The notes under the pieces were generated by a model. The model was not told the origin of the DNA. It was given only the letters and a program-made list of their open reading frames with translations, and ran no database searches. From Mariprofundus sp. (lineage in GTDB: Bacteria > Pseudomonadota > Zetaproteobacteria > Mariprofundales > Mariprofundaceae), in NCBI GenBank assembly GCA_015485035.1, contig WFUI01000061.1, positions 1-12,844 of the forward strand: a stretch of 12,844 bases of DNA, read 5' to 3'. Positions 7,350 to 12,844 of this stretch are shown here, piece by piece; the stretch's first letter is position 1; the number at the start of each line of letters is the position of its first letter. The position numbers and the translations under genes are program-made.

Positions 7350-7351
7350 CA

Positions 7352-8125
7352 TCAATCAACTTTCAGCAAACGGATCAACAGCGGGTGTAAATACGGATTA
7401 GCTGCCAGCACGTCTCCTTGTTCCAGATCCAGACTGGCGCCATCCAGGCTGGTCACCAGCCCGCCAGCCTCCTGCACCAGCAATTGGCCAGCGGCAATAT
7501 CCCAGGATTGCAACCCTGCTTCCCAATATACATCCAGCCGGCCTGCCGCGATATAAGCCAGATCCAGCGCAGCTGAACCGCCACGCCGATAACCATCCAT
7601 AGCACGCATACAAACATCCATGCGCGACTGGAAAACATCGATTGTATTACGCTGGTATGACGGCAACCCGGAAGCAAACAACGCATGCTCAAGTCGTTTT
7701 TCTTCACTCACACGCAAGCGCCTTCGATTGAGAAATGCACCGCCGCCGTTGCGCGCCTCAAATGTTTCATCACGAATCGGGTCATGAATAACCGCCAGCA
7801 TCGGTTTGCCATTTTTAAATGCCGCAATCGATACAGCGAAATGAGGGTAGCCATGAATAAAATTTGTTGTCCCGTCGAGAGGGTCGATATACCACTGAAT
7901 TGGCGCATCAGGATGAATTCGCGTATCCATCTCTTCAGCGACAATGCCGTGGTCCGGATAATGATGTGCGATTTCCCTGACGATTAACGTTTCGGCACGT
8001 TTATCCACATCAGTCACATAATCCCGGTCAGATTTCTGACTGACTTTCAGCCTGTCTCGCTCATCATAAGCCCGGGCGATCATATCCCCTGCCCGTCTTG
8101 CAGCCCGAACGGCAACATACAACAT
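7352..8125 (-). CDS. suhB: Inositol-1-monophosphatase family protein (SuhB-like)
   Basis: This 257-residue magnesium-dependent phosphatase belongs to the inositol monophosphatase family. Metal-site motifs are complete: GIVAEE (60-65), WYIDPLDGTTNFIHG (78-92, Asp81 and Asp84) and WDIAAG (208-213, Asp209). The N-terminus VAVRAARRAGDMIARAY matches the SuhB subgroup, which in E. coli also takes part in transcription antitermination of ribosomal RNA operons. Whether this protein does both cannot be read from sequence. The ATG at 8125 is 7 nt after AGGAG (8137-8133), a clear start. Length is close to the E. coli 267 residues. It stands alone on its strand, convergent with the cyclic-nucleotide protein gene and divergent from the hybrid kinase. 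Confidence 0.93.
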   Translation of the reverse strand: MLYVAVRAARRAGDMIARAYDERDRLKVSQKSDRDYVTDVDKRAETLIVREIAHHYPDHGIVAEEMDTRIHPDAPIQWYIDPLDGTTNFIHGYPHFAVSIAAFKNGKPMLAVIHDPIRDETFEARNGGGAFLNRRRLRVSEEKRLEHALFASGLPSYQRNTIDVFQSRMDVCMRAMDGYRRGGSAALDLAYIAAGRLDVYWEAGLQSWDIAAGQLLVQEAGGLVTSLDGASLDLEQGDVLAANPYLHPLLIRLLKVD

Positions 8126-8193
8126 GTGTCTACTCCTGAAGAAAGCCCGTATACGCCACTGCGTTAACCGGGCAGGACATAAGCCAATTATTC

Positions 8194-8370
8194 ATGGTTG
8201 ATGAATGGATCAGCCTGGCGCGCATCGTATCACATCATTGTTCGGAAAAGTACGCCTTGCAGGGGGAACAAAAATACCCGCGTTGCTACGCATGGGTTTT
8301 ATGTGAACAGCCCCTGGAGGTTATCATGCTTAAAAGCAGGGAAATACTGTTGAATACAGGATATCACTGA
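8194..8370 (+). CDS. Doubtful small ORF of 58 codons upstream of the hybrid kinase
   Basis: The frame is open from ATG 8194 to TGA 8370 in the suhB-kinase gap. The predicted peptide is rich in Cys, His and Trp (segments SHHCSEKYAL and RCYAWVLCEQ) and matches no family I know. ATG 8194 has no ribosome binding site. An internal in-frame ATG at 8326 has an excellent one, GGAGG at 8316-8320 with 5-nt spacing, which would give a peptide of only 14 residues (MLKSREILLNTGYH). The end of the frame overlaps a long hairpin whose outer arm covers that GGAGG. It may be a leader peptide for the kinase gene, a small protein, or chance. Confidence 0.22.
   Translation: MVDEWISLARIVSHHCSEKYALQGEQKYPRCYAWVLCEQPLEVIMLKSREILLNTGYH
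8276..8300. terminator. Terminator-like hairpin between suhB and the hybrid kinase
   Basis: ACCCGCGT (8276-8283) and ACGC-AT-GGGT (8288-8297, AT bulged) pair as 8 bp with a TGCT loop. On the + strand TTTT closes it (8297-8300). On the - strand the stem is followed by ATTTTT (8275-8270). As it sits between divergent genes it cannot end either coding region, so it may be a leader element on one strand or a chance palindrome. Confidence 0.35.
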
Positions 8371-8412
8371 TTCGACGCTTCCCTGGACGGCTTACAGCGC
8401 CAGAGATAACCT
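8318..8412 (+). ncRNA. Long nested hairpin in the leader region of the hybrid kinase (candidate structured RNA)
   Basis: Four colinear stems nest here. AGGTTATC (8318-8325) pairs with GATAACCT (8405-8412). CAGGGAA (8337-8343) pairs with TTCCCTG (8379-8385). TGTTGAAT (8348-8355) pairs with ATTCGACG (8370-8377), including two G-U pairs. CAG (8357-8359) pairs with CTG (8367-8369). The inner three make an 18-bp imperfect rod. It matches no riboswitch class I can recognise. The distance to the kinase ATG is 65 nt. It could be a regulatory leader, a small RNA or a protein-binding palindrome. The 8126-8477 gap otherwise holds the hairpin at 8276, the doubtful small ORF and no promoter that I can defend. 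Confidence 0.45.
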
Positions 8413-8423
8413 GTTGCCTGATA

Positions 8424-8474
8424 AAAGGAGGGCGCTTGCCGGTACGTCACCGCTTTACCTTCTGTTACGGAGGG
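8424..8474 (+). promoter_or_regulatory. Two strong ribosome binding sites before the hybrid kinase
   Basis: AAAGGAGGG (8424-8432) stands 3 nt before an in-frame TTG at 8436, and GGAGGG (8469-8474) stands 3 nt before ATG 8478. Both lie in the same frame. I take ATG 8478 as the main start because of its codon; initiation at TTG would add 14 residues. Confidence 0.6.
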
Positions 8475-8477
8475 ACA

Positions 8478-10616
8478 ATGTCAAACAGGAATATCATTGA
8501 AAACTGGATGCTAAAATCTGCTCACCTGAGCGGCACATCCCTTGCTGCCACCCAGATTGCCCAGGTATATGCTCGTCTTTTTTTTGCATCTGCAGGACTG
8601 TTATATATGCTGTTTCATTCGGCAGATTTTCCGGTCTATGAAACAGGACTTATGCTTGTCGCAAGCATCTATTTTGCGATTAATCTGATCTCCATTCCGA
8701 TGATCCGCCGGACACCGCTTTCGGCATTTCGTTGTCTGGTTTTTCCGATTCTGGATATCAGCGTCGTAAGCTATGCGATGATGATAGACGGAGGTCAAAG
8801 CAGTAACATCTTTTTTCTCTATCTGCTCATTATCCTTGGTAACGGCCTGCGTTTCGGCAACCCTATGCTATTGTATACGCAGATATTAAGCCTGATCGGC
8901 CTGTTCACCATGATCACCTATACCTACGTCACATATCATATTGCAATCGATCAAACCCTGCTGTTTTGGCACTTCGGCATGCTGCTTGCTATACCGCTCT
9001 ATGTTTACCTGATCGGGCAACAGGTTGAAAAAGCCGTCAAAGGCCAGATGGAGGCAGAAAAAACTTCCTACAATTTACTCGATAAAGGCCCGTTGCCGGT
9101 CTTTACCTTCGAGATGGATAGAGATAATACGCCCCGGATTGTCTATGTGAATGGTGCTGTCAAAGAAACATTCCAGCGCAACGGGACGGATTTAATCGGT
9201 GAAAGTGCTGATATACTCACATTGCCGGAAGACAGGCAGGAGATGATTGCCTTCTGCCGCGCAACACTTGGCCATCACCATGGCAACCAACCGAACAAGA
9301 CAGAAACCCTGTATATCAGAAGCAGAGATATATCCGGCAATATTCTCAAACTGCTATGTACAGCCATCTGCATGCGCTGGCATAACCGCTGGATTGGTGT
9401 CTGCTTTATACTGGATATCTCAGAGCGTGAAGCCATGCAGGAGGAACTGGAGTCCGTGCACAGGCAGGGCTACATGTCTACTCTGGTTGCAGGTATTGTG
9501 CATGATTTTCGCAATGTACTGACCAATATGATCGGCAATGCCGAAGTATTACAAATGAGCACTAAGGATACATTATCCATACAACAACTGAATGCTATCA
9601 TTGCCGCTGGCGAACGGGGTTCTGAGCTTATTACGCATCTGCTGGAGCTGAGTAAAAATCATAAAAAAGACAGTATTTCCGGTTATGCTGAAGGCTCAAT
9701 CATCGTAAAACGGCTGGAAAACATTATGGGCCTCGCCCGCCTGCAAATGCCGCCTTATATCCAGCTTGACTGCCAGATTGATACGCCACTACACAATGTA
9801 GCTATCAGCATGATTGAAATCGAACAGATCCTTATTAACCTGATAAATAACGCCGCACAGGCGATAAACAAAAGCGGTCAGATTCATGTACATGTATGCA
9901 ACTGCCCGGACCACCGTTTGTCCAGACCCGGTCACCCCTGTATGCGCATCCAGGTTACAGACAATGGTTCCGGCATATTGGATGAGGATATAGATAATGT
10001 GTTTGAGGCATTCTGGACGTCCAAAAACGGTCAGGGAGGAACAGGTCTGGGACTGACGACAGTGCAACGGATCATCAAACGAAATCATGGCAGCATTGAA
10101 GTTAAATCCGTTCCCAATCAAAAAACCAGATTTATCATTCACCTGCCTCCTTATATCCCGGAGAGCGCGGAAAGCGATAACAGCGTGGTGAAGAAGAATA
10201 AACGCACGACCAACCTGAATAAACAGAAAAGCCAACCTGATGCTCCATCAAACTGCCATGTTCTTCTGGTCGATGATGTTCCTGATATTCTCAAAATTCA
10301 CCAATCCATGCTTGCGCATCTGAAACACACATCAGTCCTGGCTGAAAATGGTAAAGAAGCACTGAAGGCTTTTCTTCAGGAAAACAAGCACTTCGATCTG
10401 GTGATCACTGATTACTGTATGCCGAAAATGGATGGTCTGGAACTGATTGAGCACATAAGACAGCTGGGATCCAATATTCCTGTTATTATGATTACAGCTT
10501 ATGCCGAAGACAACCAGCTTCAGCGAGCAGACCACTATAATGCCACAATCATAAACAAGCCTGTCAGCATGGAAAAATTCCAGCAAGCTATCGCTGAAGC
10601 CATGGCTGCAGCCTGA
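8478..10616 (+). CDS. Membrane-bound hybrid histidine kinase/response regulator with RpfC-like sensor region
   Basis: A 712-residue inner membrane sensor kinase. Residues 30-185 hold about five or six membrane helices, including DGGQSSNIFFLYLLIILGNGLRFGN (103-127), whose GNGxRFG core resembles the transmembrane input of RpfC-type diffusible-signal-factor sensors. A PAS-like region follows (about 205-315, ending ILDISEREAMQEELE). The phosphoacceptor box is LVAGIVHDFRNVLTNMIGNAEVL with His342. The catalytic domain has the N box around 451-463 (LINLINNAAQAIN), DNGSGI (495-500) and GTGLGL (521-526). A basic Ser/Lys linker leads to a receiver domain (593-712) with Asp599-Asp600, phosphoacceptor Asp645 (TDYCMP) and Lys694. 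The order H-ATPase-receiver implies onward transfer to a histidine phosphotransfer protein, which is not in the window. The signal is unknown; the RpfC resemblance rests on one motif. Confidence 0.92.
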   Translation: MSNRNIIENWMLKSAHLSGTSLAATQIAQVYARLFFASAGLLYMLFHSADFPVYETGLMLVASIYFAINLISIPMIRRTPLSAFRCLVFPILDISVVSYAMMIDGGQSSNIFFLYLLIILGNGLRFGNPMLLYTQILSLIGLFTMITYTYVTYHIAIDQTLLFWHFGMLLAIPLYVYLIGQQVEKAVKGQMEAEKTSYNLLDKGPLPVFTFEMDRDNTPRIVYVNGAVKETFQRNGTDLIGESADILTLPEDRQEMIAFCRATLGHHHGNQPNKTETLYIRSRDISGNILKLLCTAICMRWHNRWIGVCFILDISEREAMQEELESVHRQGYMSTLVAGIVHDFRNVLTNMIGNAEVLQMSTKDTLSIQQLNAIIAAGERGSELITHLLELSKNHKKDSISGYAEGSIIVKRLENIMGLARLQMPPYIQLDCQIDTPLHNVAISMIEIEQILINLINNAAQAINKSGQIHVHVCNCPDHRLSRPGHPCMRIQVTDNGSGILDEDIDNVFEAFWTSKNGQGGTGLGLTTVQRIIKRNHGSIEVKSVPNQKTRFIIHLPPYIPESAESDNSVVKKNKRTTNLNKQKSQPDAPSNCHVLLVDDVPDILKIHQSMLAHLKHTSVLAENGKEALKAFLQENKHFDLVITDYCMPKMDGLELIEHIRQLGSNIPVIMITAYAEDNQLQRADHYNATIINKPVSMEKFQQAIAEAMAAA

Positions 10617-10627
10617 AACCAATCAAC

Positions 10628-10670
10628 CTTTTTAAGGAAGTGCTGAATTAACCGGCACTTCCTTAAAAAG
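10628..10670. terminator. 16-bp perfect inverted repeat between the hybrid kinase and truA
   Basis: CTTTTTAAGGAAGTGC (10628-10643) and GCACTTCCTTAAAAAG (10655-10670) are exact reverse complements with an 11-nt loop. The hairpin begins 11 nt after the kinase stop and covers the truA stop codon (10665-10663). It is a probable bidirectional terminator for the convergent pair. The T and A tracts sit inside the stem arms rather than after it, so it is not the classical form. Confidence 0.75.
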
Positions 10671-11454
10671 CGGCAATTAACCCACGGCTGGAAAACGTAT
10701 CATAAACCGCATCCGTAAAATACAGCCCATGCGCCGGCGCTGTAGCTGCCCCCAGGCTTCTGTTACCGCTGGATAGTAAATCCTGAAATGCTTCGGGGCT
10801 ACGCTTCCCCGCACCAACTTCAACCAGGTTCCCGACCAGATTCCGAACCATATGATACAGAAACGCATCAGCTGAAACTGAAATACTGATGCAATAACCA
10901 TGCTGCTCGACAGACAGTGTTCTGATTGTTCTCACTGCGCCGGATGCCTGGCAACCCGCGGCTCTGAGAGCACTGAAATCACGTCTGCCCACACAGTGGC
11001 ATGCTGCTTCCCGCATGGCATCGAGGTTCAGCGCTCTGGGCATCCACCAGTGTCGCCATCTGTGCAGACTGGATGCCGTATTCCGGTTCCATATCTGATA
11101 CCGGTAAGCCCGTTCCCGACAATCAAACCGGGCATGAAAATTTTCTTCGACCGCCCGTACCCCGACGACACGAATTTCATCCGGGAGCAGGCTATTACAG
11201 CCGTGGACATAGGCCTTACGGGAACGGGACCAGCGCTCTGCATTGATATCGGCATGCACCAGCAAGGCTTCGGCATGCACACCCGCATCAGTACGCCCTG
11301 CTGCAGTCGCTGAAACAGGCTCCCCTTCAATGCGCTTCAGGGCTGACTGCAAACTTGCCTGAACCGATGAAGCATTGTCCTGCTGTTGCCAGCCATGAAA
11401 TGGCCGACCATCAAACTCCAGCACCATGACAATACGCTGTTTTTGCTGTTTCAT
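10663..11454 (-). CDS. truA: tRNA pseudouridine(38-40) synthase
   Basis: This 263-residue enzyme isomerises uridines 38-40 in the tRNA anticodon arm. Motifs in order: LEFDGRPFHGWQQQ (12-25), AAGRTDAGVHA (51-61) with catalytic Asp56, RAYRYQIWN with the conserved Tyr119, FLYHMVRNLVG (198-208) and APAHGLYF (239-246). The length is normal. I chose ATG 11454, which overlaps the stop of the upstream membrane protein gene as ATGA. A longer frame to 11586 would only read into that gene. No Shine-Dalgarno is visible, so translation probably depends on coupling to the upstream gene. The stop codon lies within the large palindrome shared with the convergent kinase gene. Confidence 0.96.
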   Translation of the reverse strand: MKQQKQRIVMVLEFDGRPFHGWQQQDNASSVQASLQSALKRIEGEPVSATAAGRTDAGVHAEALLVHADINAERWSRSRKAYVHGCNSLLPDEIRVVGVRAVEENFHARFDCRERAYRYQIWNRNTASSLHRWRHWWMPRALNLDAMREAACHCVGRRDFSALRAAGCQASGAVRTIRTLSVEQHGYCISISVSADAFLYHMVRNLVGNLVEVGAGKRSPEAFQDLLSSGNRSLGAATAPAHGLYFTDAVYDTFSSRGLIAAF

Positions 11455-12179
11455 AACAACCATAACAACAAAAATACCATACAAGCACAACTTATCCAGA
11501 GGGCGGAAAATAAATATCTGTCCACCAGGCTGTAACTGCTGCTTTGATCCGCAACCGGTACAAGCATTGGTAGTTGCTGTGGCCACCGTAACCAGAGCAT
11601 CTGTGCATAAGCTGAAGCATCCAGTAAAGTCTGTTTGAATGCAGACATCAGCAGCAGCGGTGTTTTTTTCCAGTCATGGCGCAAACAGTACTGCTGGCGC
11701 AAACAGGACAATAATCCGGCCATATGGTTTTTCATGGAAATCATCATCAATATTTGAACCATCATCCGCTCTCCGATTCCGGGCAACAGCAGAATAAGCC
11801 GCAACCACTCCTCGCGACTCAGCAGACGAAACATCAGTACAGCCAGGGCATAGATACTGATCAGATGAATGCTTAGCCATACACCCTGCAACAACCCTTC
11901 CCTGCTCACTGCAACAGGGAAGCCCGGCAGCAACAATTGCCCCGGGGTAAACAGTGTATGCAACAACAGGATGGGTATCACAAACCAGCGGAGCAATCCC
12001 AATACACGTAAACTCGTGTTCCAGTTTCCATCCAGCAGACGAATCATGGCAGCTGCAACGACAGCCAGAAAAAGACATAACCATGTCGATGTCGTTGTCA
12101 GGGAAAGAAACAGCAGCGCAAAACCAAACAAAAGCCGGGATCCGGGATAGCTGCAAAAAAGCCTATCGGAGATCGTCAT
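11451..12179 (-). CDS. EcfT/CbiQ-like integral membrane protein
   Basis: A 242-residue, very hydrophobic protein with five likely membrane helices (about 16-32, 33-48, 62-78, 100-119 and 224-242). The layout and the REGLLQGVWLSIHLISIYALAVLMFRLLSREEWLRLILLLPG stretch (93-134, described here by its Gly and Leu pattern) resemble the T component of energy-coupling-factor transporters, which links substrate-binding S subunits to ATPases. The Ala-Arg-Gly coupling motifs expected in the cytoplasmic helices are not evident; DASAYAQMLWLRW (187-199) occupies that place. No ECF ATPase or S component is in the window. It is linked by ATGA overlaps to a tiny upstream ORF and to truA downstream. The family assignment is moderate and transport function is unproven. 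Confidence 0.6.
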   Translation of the reverse strand: MTISDRLFCSYPGSRLLFGFALLFLSLTTTSTWLCLFLAVVAAAMIRLLDGNWNTSLRVLGLLRWFVIPILLLHTLFTPGQLLLPGFPVAVSREGLLQGVWLSIHLISIYALAVLMFRLLSREEWLRLILLLPGIGERMMVQILMMISMKNHMAGLLSCLRQQYCLRHDWKKTPLLLMSAFKQTLLDASAYAQMLWLRWPQQLPMLVPVADQSSSYSLVDRYLFSALWISCACMVFLLLWLL

Positions 12180-12232
12180 AGCGGGATAGTAGCGTCTATT
12201 TCCATCATCAGAATCACAGCTGGCGGCAACAT
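12176..12232 (-). CDS. Tiny 18-codon ORF bridging the acidic protein and the EcfT-like gene
   Basis: ATG 12232 begins 3 nt after the TGA of the acidic protein gene, and its own TGA (12178-12176) overlaps the ATG of the EcfT-like gene (12179-12177) as ATGA. The peptide is hydrophobic (MLPPAVILMMEIDATIPL). The EcfT-like gene has no ribosome binding site of its own, so ribosomes travelling through this ORF could deliver translation to it. It may be a coupling device with no functional product, or chance. Confidence 0.3.
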   Translation of the reverse strand: MLPPAVILMMEIDATIPL

Positions 12233-12235
12233 CAC

Positions 12236-12844
12236 TCAGCCCTTGTTATTATCCTCATCATCGTTGAATTCATCCGACTGAGGAGCCGAGTCCCGGGGTT
12301 CGACTTGCTCCGAGTCATCGTCTATAACGAACTCATTCCCGGGTTTGGTCACATCTTCAACATCCGAAGATTCAAAAAATGATTTTTCCAGCCGGGCGTT
12401 CTCATCATCGATGATCACCAGGTCATCATCATCGTCAAATTTACTCAACAAACTATCAAGATGCCGGATTGGTTCTTCGTCATCTGCTATGGCAGTAGCT
12501 TTATCGCCATGATCCATAAATTCAGTCAACAGATTGTCCGGTTCCTGTGTGGCCCCCGCAGCGAATCCCGCCATTTCATTCGGTTCTCCCCTGTCACTGG
12601 CAACAACAGCCTCGTCCTGCCCGACTGCTGATGGATCGATGCTTTCATCATCGAATGAAGCATGATGGTGCCAGTCGATGGCTTCAGACTCATTGAAGCC
12701 CTGAATATCAACCGGGCTCTGATCTTGATCATCCTGGCCTGTTCCGACATCAGATGCATCAGAATCAGAATACTCAAAATTGATATCCCCCAGTTCGGGT
12801 TGATCAAAACCCTGCTTTGGCAGATTGTCTGAGTTTTCCTCTAC
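12236..12844 (-). CDS. Asp-rich acidic protein, C-terminal part (5' end outside window)
   Basis: The - strand frame is open from the right edge to TGA 12238-12236, giving 202 visible residues and no start. The shorter ATG at 12574 is only an internal Met; upstream codons continue with the same acidic composition (for example NFEYSDSDASDVGTGQDDQD and DESIDPSAVGQDEAVV). The chain is rich in Asp, Glu and Ser, with a KFDDDDDLVIIDDEN run, and has no hydrophobic segment, so it is probably disordered and soluble at this end. In Pseudomonas and relatives the gene beside truA is fimV, whose product has a long acidic cytoplasmic region, but the FimV C-terminal TPR-like end is not visible here. It heads a probable operon with the EcfT-like gene and truA. 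Confidence 0.65.
   Translation of the reverse strand, partial: VEENSDNLPKQGFDQPELGDINFEYSDSDASDVGTGQDDQDQSPVDIQGFNESEAIDWHHHASFDDESIDPSAVGQDEAVVASDRGEPNEMAGFAAGATQEPDNLLTEFMDHGDKATAIADDEEPIRHLDSLLSKFDDDDDLVIIDDENARLEKSFFESSDVEDVTKPGNEFVIDDDSEQVEPRDSAPQSDEFNDDEDNNKG

Noticed and set aside
8318..8412. Integron attC site suggested by the paired AGGTTATC/GATAACCT ends
   Set aside because: The arms do not fit the GTTRRRY/RYYYAAC core sites, and no integrase or cassette genes are present.
8194..8477. Known riboswitch (c-di-GMP or cobalamin type) in the kinase leader
   Set aside because: I could not find the conserved core sequences of either class; only the nested stems are supported.
12526..12807. 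93-codon - strand frame at the right edge
   Set aside because: It overlaps the acidic protein in another frame; the acidic frame stays open over the whole 609 nt with a consistent composition and ends just before the next gene.

Overview
The window reads as a chromosomal, mostly housekeeping segment of a Gram-negative proteobacterium. The evidence is the gene neighbourhoods aroQ-accB-accC and psd-pssA-leuA, a SuhB-type phosphatase, a two-component hybrid kinase, and truA beside a large acidic protein. The mixture of beta- and gammaproteobacterial gene orders would fit Zetaproteobacteria such as Mariprofundus. That is my inference and needs a database search. I see no tRNA, rRNA, CRISPR array, insertion sequence or phage gene.

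Left part (1-2680, + strand): the end of a TPR protein overlaps aroQ (type II dehydroquinase), followed by accB and accC, the biotin carrier and biotin carboxylase of acetyl-CoA carboxylase. The start and stop codons are tightly packed, so this looks like one operon linking shikimate and fatty acid synthesis.

Middle left (2747-6031, - strand): psd and pssA overlap and make phosphatidylethanolamine from CDP-diacylglycerol. Downstream lies leuA, which has its own promoter and a well-formed transcription attenuator. A 24-residue leader peptide with three consecutive Leu codons (five in all) is followed by a 12-bp antiterminator stem, which competes with a GC-rich intrinsic terminator just upstream of leuA. 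This is the most striking regulatory element in the window and was too short to be an obvious ORF.

Middle right (6246-10616): a possibly leaderless gene for a TPR-like protein with two cyclic-nucleotide-binding folds (the second degenerate) runs convergent to suhB. Next is a 350-bp gap holding a long nested hairpin, a terminator-like hairpin and a doubtful small ORF. After it comes a 712-residue hybrid histidine kinase whose membrane part resembles RpfC-type sensors.

Right part (12844-10663, - strand): the C-terminal part of an Asp-rich acidic protein, a tiny bridging ORF, an EcfT/CbiQ-like membrane protein and truA form a chain linked by ATGA overlaps. Several gene ends (pssA, the cyclic-nucleotide protein, truA) have their stop codons inside perfect inverted repeats.
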